27,102 bases of DNA, from assembly GCA_002784245.1 (NCBI GenBank), contig PFKL01000177.1, forward strand, positions 1-27,102. Reading direction: 5' to 3'. Both the position numbers and the translations under genes were made by a program. Below the pieces are notes generated by a model. That model saw nothing but the letters and a program-made list of their open reading frames with translations. It made no database searches and was not told the origin of the DNA. This document shows positions 7,458 through 16,181 of this stretch, in pieces. Source of the stretch: Comamonadaceae bacterium CG_4_10_14_3_um_filter_60_75. GTDB taxonomy: Bacteria; Pseudomonadota; Gammaproteobacteria; Burkholderiales; Burkholderiaceae_C. Position 1 is the stretch's first letter; each line of letters opens with the position of its first letter.

Positions 7458-9083
7458 ATGCAAAGTGGTACTGCTACCGCAGCCCCAATGGGCGTGCCCG
7501 CGCAACGTATCGGTGTTCCGCGCGAAATTTTTCCGGGTGAAAAGCGGGTGGCCACCGTGCCCGAAGTCGTTGAAAAGCTCATCAAACTCGGTTTCAAAGT
7601 GACGGTCGAAACCGGTGCCGGTGACTTGGCCAATTGCAGCGACGAGACCTACCGCGCCGCCGGTGCCGACATCGCCGCTGACGCGGCCGCACTGTGGCAA
7701 GCGTCTGACATTGTGTTCAAGGTGCGCGGCCCAACGACCGACGAAGTCGCGCTGATGCACGAAGGCCAGACCCTGATCAGCTTCATCTGGCCGGCGCAAA
7801 ACCCCGACCTGATGCAACTGCTGGCCGCCAAGAAGGTGACCGTGCTGGCCATCGACGCGCTGCCACGCACACTGAGCCGTGCCCAGAAGATGGACGCGCT
7901 GACCTCCCAAGCTGGCGTGGCCGGTTACCGCGCCGTCATCGAGGCGGCCAACGCGTTTGGCCGCTTCTTCGCCGGCCAGATCACCGCCGCGGGCAAGGTG
8001 CCACCGGCCAAGGTGTTTATCGCTGGTGCGGGCGTGGCCGGCTTGGCGGCGATTGGTACCGCAGCCAGTCTGGGCGCCATCGTGCGCGCCAACGACACTC
8101 GGGCTGAAGTGGCTGACCAGGTGGTCTCGCTCGGCGGTGAGTTTGTCAAGGTCGACTACGAAGAAGAAGGCTCCGGCGGCGGCGGTTACGCCAAGGTCAT
8201 GAGCGAGGGCTTCCAGAAAGCCCAGCGCGAGATGTACGCCAAGCAGGCCAAAGAGGTCGACATCATCGTCACCACCGCGCTGATTCCGGGCAAACCCGCG
8301 CCCAAGCTCATCACGGCCGAAATGGTGCAGAGCATGAAGCCGGGCAGTGTCATCGTTGACATGGCCGCTGAACAAGGCGGCAACTGTGAACTGACCGAAC
8401 CCGGCCAGGCTGTGGTGAAACACGGCGTGACGATTGTTGGCTACACCGATCTCGTCTCTCGCCTGGCCAAGCAATCGTCCACACTTTATGGCACCAACCT
8501 GTTCCGCTTGACGGAAGAGCTGTGCAAAACCAAAGACGGACAAGTCTTCGTCAACATGGAAGACGACGCCATTCGCGGCTTGACCGTCACCAAAGACGGT
8601 GCCATCACCTGGCCAGCACCCGCGCCCAAGGTCGCGGCAGCACCACCCGCAGCGGCTAAACCAGCAACCGCCCCGGCGGCCAAAAAGGCGCACGGCCACG
8701 GTGAGCCCAGCGCGCCGATGCCCGCAGGCAAACTGGCCATCATGTTTGCGGTAGCAGCAGCGTTGTTCTGGCTGATTGGTCGCAATGCGCCCACCGCGTT
8801 CATGTCGCACTTCACGGTGTTCGTGCTGGCCTGCTTTGTCGGTTACATGGTGGTGTGGAATGTGAAACCCGCGCTGCACACGCCGCTGATGAGCGTGACC
8901 AACGCGATATCGAGCATCATTGCCATTGGCGCGCTGGTGCAAATCTCGCCCTTGATGGACGCAGCGGATCGGCCCAACAGCCTGATCACCTGGATAGCTG
9001 CGGTGGCGATTGCCCTGACAGCTATCAATATGTTCGGCGGCTTTGCCGTTACCCAGCGCATGCTGGCCATGTTCCGTAAATAA
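7458..9083 (+). CDS. pntA: proton-translocating NAD(P)+ transhydrogenase subunit alpha
   Basis: 541 residues from ATG7458, chosen because AGGAG ends seven bases before it; an ATG 15 bases upstream has no such site. PntA holds the NAD(H)-binding domain I and part of the membrane domain II; with PntB it uses the proton gradient to reduce NADP+ with NADH. Domain I covers about 17-385, with the dinucleotide fold at FIAGAGVAGLAAIG (187-200) and the segment KMDALTSQAGVAGYRAV (144-160). An Ala/Pro-rich linker (386-424) leads to four hydrophobic segments (about 425-441, 451-467, 483-498, 509-527). The full-length one-piece alpha subunit is the E. coli type, not the split PntAA/PntAB type. It lies 15 bp before pntB. 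Confidence 0.97.
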   Translation: MQSGTATAAPMGVPAQRIGVPREIFPGEKRVATVPEVVEKLIKLGFKVTVETGAGDLANCSDETYRAAGADIAADAAALWQASDIVFKVRGPTTDEVALMHEGQTLISFIWPAQNPDLMQLLAAKKVTVLAIDALPRTLSRAQKMDALTSQAGVAGYRAVIEAANAFGRFFAGQITAAGKVPPAKVFIAGAGVAGLAAIGTAASLGAIVRANDTRAEVADQVVSLGGEFVKVDYEEEGSGGGGYAKVMSEGFQKAQREMYAKQAKEVDIIVTTALIPGKPAPKLITAEMVQSMKPGSVIVDMAAEQGGNCELTEPGQAVVKHGVTIVGYTDLVSRLAKQSSTLYGTNLFRLTEELCKTKDGQVFVNMEDDAIRGLTVTKDGAITWPAPAPKVAAAPPAAAKPATAPAAKKAHGHGEPSAPMPAGKLAIMFAVAAALFWLIGRNAPTAFMSHFTVFVLACFVGYMVVWNVKPALHTPLMSVTNAISSIIAIGALVQISPLMDAADRPNSLITWIAAVAIALTAINMFGGFAVTQRMLAMFRK

Positions 9084-9098
9084 GAAGAGGAGCCACGC

Positions 9099-10514
9099 AT
9101 GAATTCGAGTCTGGCCACGGTGTCGTACATTGGTGCGACCATTTTGTTCATTTTGAGCCTGGGCGGTTTGTCCAACCAGGAAAGTTCCCGCCGCGGTAAC
9201 CTGTTCGGCATGATCGGCATGACCATTGCCGTGCTGGCCACCGTGTTTGGGCCGCAAGTCAACAGCGGCGGCTACGCCTGGATCGTCGGCGCGATGGTGA
9301 TCGGCGGCAGCATCGGCTTGTATCTGGCGCGCAGCGTGCAGATGACGCAAATGCCCGAATTGGTGGCCTTCATGCACAGCATGGTGGGTCTGGCGGCGGT
9401 GCTGGTGGGTTTTGCCACTTTTGTCGACCCCACGGCCACCCACGGTTTTGAGGGCGCTGCCAAAACCATCCACGAGCTGGAAATCTACATCGGCATCTTC
9501 ATCGGTGCGGTCACGCTCTCGGGCTCGGTCATTGCCTTTGGCAAATTGTCCGGCCGCATCGGTGGCAACCCGGTGCTGTTGCCCGGACGCCATTGGCTGA
9601 ATCTGGCCGGTTTGCTGGCGGTGATTTATTTTGGTGGCGTGTTCATGGGCGCGGAAACGGTTCAAGCTGGCACCATGCCCATCATCATCATGACGGTCAT
9701 CGCACTGCTGTTCGGTATCCACATGGTGATGGCCATTGGCGGTGCCGACATGCCGGTGGTAGTGTCGATGCTCAACAGCTATTCCGGTTGGGCTGCAGCG
9801 GCCACCGGCTTCATGTTGAACAACGACTTGCTGATTGTGGTCGGTGCACTGGTGGGCTCCAGCGGCGCGATTCTGTCGTACATCATGTGCAACGCCATGA
9901 ACCGCAGCTTCATCAGCGTGATTGCCGGCGGCTTTGGCACCACCAGCGCTGCTCCGGCGGGCGGGGGTGCTGTGCAACCTGCCGGTGAGGTCGTACCGGT
10001 CAACGCCACCGAGGCGGCAGAGCTGTTGCGTGAGGCCAAGAGCGTGATTGTGGTGCCGGGTTACGGCATGGCGGTAGCGCAAGCCCAGCACACGGTATTT
10101 GAGATCACCAAAGTGCTGCGCGACAAGGGCGTCAATGTGCGCTTTGGCATTCACCCGGTGGCCGGACGCATGCCGGGCCACATGAATGTTTTGCTGGCGG
10201 AGGCCAAGGTGCCGTACGACGTGGTGTTTGAGATGGACGAACTCAACGACGACTTCCCCACCACCGATGTCGCCATCGTCATCGGCGCCAACGACATCGT
10301 CAACCCGGCAGCGCAAGACGACCCGACCAGCCCGATCGCCGGTATGCCGGTGCTCGAGGTCTGGAAAGCCAAAACCAGCATTGTGATGAAGCGCTCGATG
10401 GCCAGCGGCTACGCCGGTGTCGACAACCCGCTGTTCTACAAAGAAAACAACCGCATGTTGTTTGGCGATGCCAAAAAGATGCTCGATGAGGTGCTGACGG
10501 TGCTGAGAGCCTGA
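9099..10514 (+). CDS. pntB: NAD(P) transhydrogenase subunit beta
   Basis: 471 residues (E. coli PntB is about 462). The first 280 residues form membrane domain II with about nine helices, including FMHSMVGLAA, where His93 corresponds to the proton-channel histidine beta-His91 of E. coli. After a Gly/Ala linker (281-297) comes NADP(H)-binding domain III with VVPGYGMAVAQAQ (318-330), the HPVAGRMPGHMNVLL loop and GANDIVNPAA. GAGGAG lies seven bases before ATG9099. The gene follows pntA in the same transcript, which ends at the hairpin terminator 45 bp downstream. Confidence 0.97.
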   Translation: MNSSLATVSYIGATILFILSLGGLSNQESSRRGNLFGMIGMTIAVLATVFGPQVNSGGYAWIVGAMVIGGSIGLYLARSVQMTQMPELVAFMHSMVGLAAVLVGFATFVDPTATHGFEGAAKTIHELEIYIGIFIGAVTLSGSVIAFGKLSGRIGGNPVLLPGRHWLNLAGLLAVIYFGGVFMGAETVQAGTMPIIIMTVIALLFGIHMVMAIGGADMPVVVSMLNSYSGWAAAATGFMLNNDLLIVVGALVGSSGAILSYIMCNAMNRSFISVIAGGFGTTSAAPAGGGAVQPAGEVVPVNATEAAELLREAKSVIVVPGYGMAVAQAQHTVFEITKVLRDKGVNVRFGIHPVAGRMPGHMNVLLAEAKVPYDVVFEMDELNDDFPTTDVAIVIGANDIVNPAAQDDPTSPIAGMPVLEVWKAKTSIVMKRSMASGYAGVDNPLFYKENNRMLFGDAKKMLDEVLTVLRA

Positions 10515-10558
10515 GTCCAATCAGGCCAACGCGGTGCTGCGCCGCAGAATCAAGCTGA

Positions 10559-10594
10559 AAGCCTCCACTACTGCCTGCAGTTTTGGAGGCTTTT
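10559..10594 (+). terminator. rho-independent terminator after pntAB
   Basis: AAGCCTCCA pairs perfectly with TGGAGGCTT (nine base pairs) around a 16-base loop that contains an inner CTGC/GCAG stem. A T-run (TTTTC) follows. Its place 45 bp after the pntB stop and before fadD fits termination of the pnt operon. Confidence 0.8.
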
Positions 10595-10682
10595 CTCTAG
10601 GCTTCATTAGGGAAAACACAGCTTACAAAACCTGACAAAATCGCGAGAATCGTCCGATCTAATCAAAACTGGAGTTACAACC

Positions 10683-12356
10683 ATGAGCGAGCGCATCTGG
10701 CTAAAGAGTTACCCTGAAGGCGTGCCGGCAGACATCGACGTCGACCACTACGCGTCCATTGTCGACATGATGGAAGAAAGCTTCAAGAATTTCGGCGGTC
10801 GCAGTGCTTACAGCTTCATGGGCAAGGAGCTGACCTACGCGCAGGTCGACGAGATCAGCCAGACCTTTGGCGTTTATTTGCAGGGCCTGGGGCTGGTGCG
10901 GGGTGACCGGGTCGCGGTCATGATGCCCAATGTAATGCAGTACCCGATTGCGGTCATGGCCATCATGCGCGCCGGGTTCACACTGGTCAACGTCAACCCG
11001 CTGTACACCGCGCGTGAACTGGAGCATCAGCTCAAGGATTCGGGCGCCAAAGTCATCATCATTCTGGAGAATTTTGCTGCGACACTTGAAAAATGCATTG
11101 CAGCCACGCCCGTCAAGCATGTGATTCTTTGCGCCATGGGCGATCAGTTGGGTTTGCTCAAGGGCTCACTGGTGAACTACGTGGTGCGCAACGTCAAGAA
11201 AATGGTGCCAGCCTACAACCTGCCCAACGCCGTTCGTTTCAATGCGGCGCTGGCGAAGGCCGGTAGTGGCAGCTTGAAGAAAACCGCCATCAAGCCCGAC
11301 GACGTGGCCGTGCTGCAGTACACCGGCGGCACCACCGGCGTCTCCAAGGGCGCCGTGCTGTTGCAGCGCAACCTGGTGGCCAACCTCCTGCAGTCCGACG
11401 CCTGGTTCCAGCCGGCACTCAAAAAAGTCCCGGCCGACGAGCAAGTCAACAGTGTTTGTGCACTGCCGCTCTATCACATCTTTGCCTTTACCGTAAACAT
11501 GATGCAGTCGCTGCGCATGGGTGGCAAGCTGATTTTGATACCCAATCCGCGCGACTTTCCAGCCTTGCTGGGTGAGCTGGCCAAGCACAAGGTGCACGTA
11601 TTCCCAGCGGTCAACACCTTGTTCAATGGCCTGGCCAACCACCCCGACTTCAGCAAAGTGAACTGGAAAAATTTGATGGTTTCTGCCGGTGGTGGTACCG
11701 CAGTGCAAAGCGCGGTAGCCAAGCTGTGGTTTGAAAAAACAGGCTGTGCCATTTGCGAAGGCTATGGTTTGAGCGAAACATCGCCGATTGCCACCTCCAA
11801 CCCGATCACCGTCACCGCGTATTCAGGCTCGATTGGCATCCCGGTATCCAACACCTGGCTCAAGCTGCTCGACGACAACGGCGACGAGGTTGCACAGGGT
11901 CAGGCAGGTGAGATCGCCATCAAAGGCCCGCAGGTCATGGCTGGTTATTGGCAGCGCCCTGATGAAACGGCCAAGGTCATGACGCCTGATGGCTATTTCA
12001 AGTCAGGTGACATTGGTGTGATGGACGAGCGCGGCTTCTTCAAGATCGTCGATCGCAAAAAAGACATGATCCTTGTCAGCGGTTTCAACGTGTTCCCGAC
12101 CGAACTCGAAGACGTTGTGTCGCAGATGGAGGGCATCATGGAATGTGCTTGCGTCGGCGTACCGGATGAAAAATCTGGCGAAGCGGTCAAGCTGGTAATC
12201 GTACGCAAAGACCCGGACCTGACCGAAGAGCAAGTGCGCGCTTACTGCAAAGAAAACCTCACTGGCTACAAGCAGCCCAAGGTGATTGAATTCCGCACCG
12301 AATTGCCCAAGTCGCCAGTTGGCAAAATTCTGCGTCGCGAACTGCGCAACAAATAA
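10683..12356 (+). CDS. fadD: long-chain fatty acid-CoA ligase
   Basis: 557 residues, typical of FadD. The enzyme activates fatty acids with ATP and CoA via an acyl-adenylate, for beta-oxidation or lipid re-use, at the inner membrane face. The ATP-binding motif is YTGGTTGVSKG (213-223). The adenylate motif GYGLSETSP follows, and the FadD signature runs from GYFKSGDIGVMDERGFFKIVDR to KDMILVSGFNVFP. The C-terminal catalytic lysine is Lys548 in SPVGKILRREL. GGAG lies eight bases before ATG10683. The gene has its own upstream gap after the pnt terminator (10595-10682), where I see only weak promoter-like boxes (CTGACA near 10633), so it is probably a single-gene unit. It converges with mtnP. Confidence 0.93.
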   Translation: MSERIWLKSYPEGVPADIDVDHYASIVDMMEESFKNFGGRSAYSFMGKELTYAQVDEISQTFGVYLQGLGLVRGDRVAVMMPNVMQYPIAVMAIMRAGFTLVNVNPLYTARELEHQLKDSGAKVIIILENFAATLEKCIAATPVKHVILCAMGDQLGLLKGSLVNYVVRNVKKMVPAYNLPNAVRFNAALAKAGSGSLKKTAIKPDDVAVLQYTGGTTGVSKGAVLLQRNLVANLLQSDAWFQPALKKVPADEQVNSVCALPLYHIFAFTVNMMQSLRMGGKLILIPNPRDFPALLGELAKHKVHVFPAVNTLFNGLANHPDFSKVNWKNLMVSAGGGTAVQSAVAKLWFEKTGCAICEGYGLSETSPIATSNPITVTAYSGSIGIPVSNTWLKLLDDNGDEVAQGQAGEIAIKGPQVMAGYWQRPDETAKVMTPDGYFKSGDIGVMDERGFFKIVDRKKDMILVSGFNVFPTELEDVVSQMEGIMECACVGVPDEKSGEAVKLVIVRKDPDLTEEQVRAYCKENLTGYKQPKVIEFRTELPKSPVGKILRRELRNK

Positions 12357-12371
12357 ATTCGCGGCCTGGCG

Positions 12372-12394
12372 GTCCAGCGCGTCAGCGGCTGGAC
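12372..12394. terminator. weak hairpin between convergent fadD and mtnP
   Basis: GTCCAGC and GCTGGAC form a perfect seven-base stem around a nine-base loop that covers the mtnP stop codon. There is no T-run on either strand, so it may stall or protect transcripts rather than act as a standard terminator. Confidence 0.3.
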
Positions 12395-13143
12395 TGCGCG
12401 ATGCGGGTGATGGTGTCCACCAGCAAGCGCGTCACCTTTTGCGCGTTGCTGTTGAACACTTTCAGGATGGCCGCCCAAGTGACCGGTGCTTCGTCGGTCT
12501 TCCAGCAGTCATAGTCAGTACTCATCGCCACGGCGGCATAGGGTAGTCCCGCTTCATTGGCCAGCGCCGCTTCGGTGGCGATTGACATGTTGATGATGTC
12601 GGCACCCCAGCTGCGAAACATATTTGATTCAGCGCGCGTTGAAAAGCGCGGTCCCTCGATCGTTACCACCGTGCCTTTTGGGTGAAAGTCAAAGCGAAGG
12701 TCTTTGCAACTGGCAATCAAGGCCGCGCGCAAACCGGCGTCAAATGGATCGGCCATCGGCGCGTGCACCGGGTGGTGGGGCTCAAACGATTCGTGAAAAC
12801 TCATCCTGCGCTGCTTGGTGAAGTCGATGAACTGGTCAATGATCACCAAGTGGCCGCGCCCGATTTCTGCACGCAAAGAACCCACCGCCGTGGTCGCCAG
12901 AATGTGGCTACACCCGGCATCCTTGAGCGCCTGAATGTTGGCGCGGTAATTGACCTGGCTGGGAGGCAAGGTATGCGCGCTGCCATGGCGCGCTAGCACC
13001 ACCACGTCAACACCTGCAACCTGCCCTATTTTCAGCGGCGCCGACGGCGCACCCCAGACAGTACTGACTTCGAGGTCACGCTGGTTTTCAAGAATGTCCG
13101 GGTTGTCAAGGCCGCTACCGCCGATGATGCCGATCTGGTTCAT
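12382..13143 (-). CDS. mtnP: S-methyl-5'-thioadenosine phosphorylase
   Basis: 253 residues from ATG13143 (MNQIGIIGGSGLDNP); GGAG lies eight bases upstream. The enzyme splits methylthioadenosine with phosphate into adenine and methylthioribose-1-phosphate. It has the phosphate-binding IGGSGL near the start, ARHG (61-64), NYRANIQALKDAG, the GPRFSTRAE segment and the C-terminal MSTDYDCW motif typical of MTA phosphorylases. The start overlaps the upstream aldolase gene by 29 bp, so the two are translationally coupled. With mtnA and the aldolase upstream it makes a complete route from MTA to a C3 phosphate and a thio-aldehyde. A methylthioinosine phosphorylase is possible but less likely. Confidence 0.92.
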   Translation of the reverse strand: MNQIGIIGGSGLDNPDILENQRDLEVSTVWGAPSAPLKIGQVAGVDVVVLARHGSAHTLPPSQVNYRANIQALKDAGCSHILATTAVGSLRAEIGRGHLVIIDQFIDFTKQRRMSFHESFEPHHPVHAPMADPFDAGLRAALIASCKDLRFDFHPKGTVVTIEGPRFSTRAESNMFRSWGADIINMSIATEAALANEAGLPYAAVAMSTDYDCWKTDEAPVTWAAILKVFNSNAQKVTRLLVDTITRIAQSSR

Positions 13144-13756
13144 GAGAGATGCTCCGTTCAAAAGAGTCAACAAGCACGGCTTGTACCGACACCACGTCGG
13201 CACCGTAGGCCACCACACCTTCATCGTGACCGGCCATCGCAAATATGACCGGCAACTCACTTTGCTGGGCGACCAGTCGCAACACAGCCCGCGCCATGGA
13301 AGGTGTGCCGTAGGCTACGTCAGCGGCGGTATGCAGGGCGTCTTGCTGCAGCAACGCAGCAAACAGCGCTCTACTGTGAACATGCATGACACAACGCACC
13401 CGGCGGTCGGCAGCGTAGATGGCACCGTGTGTCATGGATTCTGATGAAGCCTCCAGCGCGCCACGCGAACAAACGCTGTTGTCGTCGACCGAAAACGAGG
13501 TGACATGGCAATAGTGCGCCAGCGTCAGCGCGCGCAAGCCGCCGGTGGCGCTGGCGGAAATGACAAACTGGCTGCCCTCGGTGCGCACGCTGACATTGCC
13601 GTAGCCGACGCCCTGCGCGTTGACACCGATCAGCCCCAGGTCAAACAACACTGTGCGGGCGAGGTCGAGTTGCACGAGCTCAGGCGAGGTTGACACGACA
13701 GCGGCGACACGCTGACTGCGATACTTGATGACGCCATCGGCAGCCGACTCTGCCAT
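13115..13756 (-). CDS. class II aldolase/adducin-family protein, probable methylthioribulose-1-phosphate aldolase (Ald2-like) or MtnB dehydratase
   Basis: 213 residues from ATG13756, preceded by a strong GAGGAGG site and starting next to the mtnA stop. The fold is that of zinc-dependent class II aldolases: GNVSVR (54-58 region), an acidic residue in EASSESMTHG (Glu106), and zinc ligands His125 and His127 in MHVHSRALFAA with a third, His177, in AMAGHDEGVVAYG. The same scaffold gives FucA-type aldolases, the DHAP-shunt aldolase Ald2 and the dehydratase MtnB. Its place between mtnA and mtnP, with no mtnC or mtnD in the window, favours an aldolase that yields dihydroxyacetone phosphate and methylthioacetaldehyde. 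Sequence alone does not settle MtnB against Ald2. Confidence 0.85.
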   Translation of the reverse strand: MAESAADGVIKYRSQRVAAVVSTSPELVQLDLARTVLFDLGLIGVNAQGVGYGNVSVRTEGSQFVISASATGGLRALTLAHYCHVTSFSVDDNSVCSRGALEASSESMTHGAIYAADRRVRCVMHVHSRALFAALLQQDALHTAADVAYGTPSMARAVLRLVAQQSELPVIFAMAGHDEGVVAYGADVVSVQAVLVDSFERSISHEPDRHHRR

Positions 13757-13757
13757 C

Positions 13758-14864
13758 TCAGCCCTCCTCGGGGAACAACGACAGGATGGCAGCCTCGTTG
13801 GCATCGCAGATGCCACGCTCACAAATCAGCTTGCTGATCAAACGGGCCGGCGTCACATCAAAACCCCAGTTGCGCGCCACTGTGGCATCAGGACAAATCT
13901 GTACCGTCTCGATGAGACCCAGGCGCGTCTTGCCCGTCATCAAGCGCACTTCGTCGGCGTCGCGCTCCTCAATGGGAATGTTGGCGACGCCGTCACACAT
14001 GGTGAAGTCAAAGGTCGAGGACGGCAGCGCCACCACCATCGGCACCTGGTTGTCATGCGCCGCCAAGGCTTTCAGGTAGGTGCCAATCTTGTTGGCCACA
14101 TCGCCGTTGCGGGTCACCCGGTCGGCACCGGTGATGACCAGGTCGACCAGGCCGTGCTGCATCAGGTGGCCGCCGGTGTTGTCGGCAACCAGCGTGTGCG
14201 GCACGCCGTGCTGGCCCAGTTCCCACGCCGTCAGACTGGCACCTTGGTTGCGCGGGCGGGTTTCATCGACCCAGACGTGCAGGTCAATACCCGCATCAAA
14301 TGCCGCGTAGATCGGCGCGGTGGCCGAGCCGTGGTCGACAAACGCGAGCCACCCGGCGTTGCAATGGGTCAGGATGTTGATGCGCTGCCCTTGCTTGCGC
14401 TGGGCAAGGTCGGCAATCAGCGCCTTGCCGTGCTCGCCAATGCGACGGCAATGCGCAGCGTCCTCATCGGCCAGCGCCAGCGCCGCCTGCCTGGCCATCT
14501 GGCGCATTTGGGCCGGTGAATCACCCGTTGCAATGGCCGCACGCAAGCGCTGCACCGCCCAAGCCAGATTGACGGCGGTGGGTCGGGTAGCCTGCAGGCG
14601 CAACGCAGCCTGGTCGACATAGGCGTCAAAACCTGCATCGGGCGCCTCCAAGGCGGCCAGATACATCCCAAAACCAGCCGTTGCACCGATCAGCCCGGCG
14701 CCGCGCACGGTCATATCTTTGAGCGCACCACAGACCTCGTCAACGCTGGTCAGGTCAAGCACCACAAACGCATGCGGCAGTTGCCGCTGGTCAATGACCT
14801 GCACCACACAGTTGTCATCGGATTTGAGCCAGATTGCCCGAGTTACTTTTCCATTGACTTTCAT
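13758..14864 (-). CDS. mtnA: S-methyl-5-thioribose-1-phosphate isomerase
   Basis: 368 residues, typical for MtnA. The enzyme converts methylthioribose-1-phosphate to methylthioribulose-1-phosphate. Key signatures are MTVRGAGLIGATAGFGM (51-67), the catalytic cysteine in ILTHCNAGWLA (Cys168), the VDETRPRNQGASLTAWEL segment (199-216) and the catalytic aspartate in GADRVTRNGDVANKIGTY (Asp248). The eIF2B-like C-terminus ends with DVTPARLIS. The gene is the first of the three salvage genes and lies 25 bp after the corA stop. Only a weak AGG precedes the start, which fits coupling to corA. Confidence 0.96.
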   Translation of the reverse strand: MKVNGKVTRAIWLKSDDNCVVQVIDQRQLPHAFVVLDLTSVDEVCGALKDMTVRGAGLIGATAGFGMYLAALEAPDAGFDAYVDQAALRLQATRPTAVNLAWAVQRLRAAIATGDSPAQMRQMARQAALALADEDAAHCRRIGEHGKALIADLAQRKQGQRINILTHCNAGWLAFVDHGSATAPIYAAFDAGIDLHVWVDETRPRNQGASLTAWELGQHGVPHTLVADNTGGHLMQHGLVDLVITGADRVTRNGDVANKIGTYLKALAAHDNQVPMVVALPSSTFDFTMCDGVANIPIEERDADEVRLMTGKTRLGLIETVQICPDATVARNWGFDVTPARLISKLICERGICDANEAAILSLFPEEG

Positions 14865-14889
14865 GACCTGGTTTTCTGCGTCACATCGG

Positions 14890-15876
14890 CTATTTCAGCC
14901 AGCCGCGCTTTCTGAAATACCACATCGGACCCAGCGCACTGGCCACCATCAAAGCCAGCGCATAAGGGTAGCCCAAAGACCAGTCAAGCTCAGGCATGTA
15001 CTTGAAATTCATACCGTAGAGGCTGGCAATCAGCGTGGGTGGCAGCAACGCCACACTTGCCACTGAAAAAATCTTGATGATCTTGTTCTGGTTGATGTTG
15101 ATGAAACCGACGGTGGCGTCCATCAGGAAGTTGATCTTGTCAAAGAGGAACGCAGTGTGCGAGTCCAGCGAGTCAATGTCGCGCAAAATTTGTCGCGCTT
15201 CCTCAAACTGCTCGGCATTGAGCATTTTGGTGCGCATCATGAAACTCACGGCGCGGCGGGTGTCCATGGCATTGCGGCGAATGCGCCCGTTCATGTCTTC
15301 GTGGCGGGCAATCGCCGCCAGCACTTCGCCGGCCAGGGCATCGGTCACGTCGCCCGAGAGCACCTTGGCGCTGGCTTTTTCCAGTTCGTCGTAAATTTCT
15401 TCCAGCGTGTCGGCAGAGTATTCGGCATCGGCATCAAACAGCTTGAGCAGCACTTCCTTGGCGTCTTCAATCAGGCCCGGCGCGCGGCGGGCACGCATGC
15501 GCAACAGGCGAAATACCGGCACATCTTCGTCGTGAATCGAAAACAGGACGCCTTTGCTTTTGAGTTCGTCGTTGACCAGATTCAAGATGAACGCGACGCG
15601 CACCGTGTGCGGTTCGTCCTCATCCGCAACCAGGAAGTCGCTGCGAATGTGCAGTTCGCCGTTGTCTTCCTTGTAAAAACGCGCTGACTCCTCAATGTCT
15701 TCATCCATCGCGTCTTCGGGGATCGACAGCCCGAAATACTGCTTGATCCAGCGCTTTTCTTCCAACGTGGGTGATTCCAGATCAACCCATATCGGCTGAA
15801 AACGCGACAGTTCCTCCAGCGATTCAATCTCTTCCTGGAACAGGCGTCCGTTGGCAAGTGTGAAGATGTTGAGCAT
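14890..15876 (-). CDS. corA: CorA magnesium/cobalt transporter
   Basis: 328 residues. A long cytoplasmic alpha/beta domain rich in acidic residues and coiled helices (about 130-265) leads to two C-terminal membrane helices (about 267-286 and 301-320). The CorA signature YGMNFKYMPE (GMN at 288-290) lies between them, and the C-terminus is basic (FRKRGWLK). The family forms pentameric Mg2+ channels. The gene is directly upstream of mtnA on the same strand, so it may be transcribed with the MTA-salvage genes, although a functional link is not known. The 5' region lies in the hairpin-rich gap shared with hpf; no M-box riboswitch is evident to me. Confidence 0.95.
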   Translation of the reverse strand: MLNIFTLANGRLFQEEIESLEELSRFQPIWVDLESPTLEEKRWIKQYFGLSIPEDAMDEDIEESARFYKEDNGELHIRSDFLVADEDEPHTVRVAFILNLVNDELKSKGVLFSIHDEDVPVFRLLRMRARRAPGLIEDAKEVLLKLFDADAEYSADTLEEIYDELEKASAKVLSGDVTDALAGEVLAAIARHEDMNGRIRRNAMDTRRAVSFMMRTKMLNAEQFEEARQILRDIDSLDSHTAFLFDKINFLMDATVGFININQNKIIKIFSVASVALLPPTLIASLYGMNFKYMPELDWSLGYPYALALMVASALGPMWYFRKRGWLK

Positions 15877-15921
15877 TGGCTCGTTCCCAAATTTGGTTTT
15901 GCATCAGGGATGATAAGGTTT

Positions 15922-15959
15922 GGCTTTCAATCCCGAATGCATTTTTGGGACTGAAAGCT
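15922..15959. repeat. long inverted repeat (13-bp stem) in the corA-hpf gap
   Basis: GGCTTTCAATCCC pairs with GGGACTGAAAGCT with one A/C mismatch and one end G/T wobble, around a 12-base loop. It could be a hairpin in the corA leader or a small-RNA stem; neither side has a clean T-run after the stem. Confidence 0.5.
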
Positions 15960-16092
15960 ACCGACTAGGTTGGTTTTCCAAGGTAAGGAGTCCGTCTGTT
16001 AGAACAGATGAATTATGGCATTGCCACAGCATCTCGACGTTCGCGCGGGTGACACATATCCAGATAACATTGCAGTGCAGCATCAAAAGTCG

Positions 16093-16121
16093 TTGCAATC
16101 GCCTTGGAGGGCGGGCATAGT
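16093..16121 (+). promoter_or_regulatory. candidate sigma-70 promoter for hpf
   Basis: TTGCAA and CATAGT each match the consensus at four of six positions, with a 17-base spacer. Transcription from here would begin near 16128 and cross the hairpin at 16155-16181 before reaching hpf. The match is modest. Confidence 0.35.
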
Positions 16122-16154
16122 TGGTGCTGTCAGAGAGTTGACAAGTCAGTATTG

Positions 16155-16181
16155 GTCGCCAGCGGGTGTTGGCGACTTTTT
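16155..16181 (+). terminator. terminator-like hairpin in the hpf leader (possible attenuator)
   Basis: GTCGCCAGC pairs with GTTGGCGAC (nine pairs including one G/T wobble) around the tetraloop GGGT and is followed at once by TTTTT. It has the form of an intrinsic terminator, yet it lies only 25 bases before the hpf start codon. Confidence 0.65.

Noticed and set aside
8980..9040. Another mini-repeat copy in pntA (AGCT-containing stretch)
   Set aside because: The conserved blocks and their ten-base spacing are missing; the residues are normal for PntA membrane helices.
7425..10520. A 1031-codon open frame on the minus strand across pntA and pntB
   Set aside because: It mirrors two clear genes on the other strand, is His/Arg/Gly-rich with no domain, and arises from high-GC codon bias.
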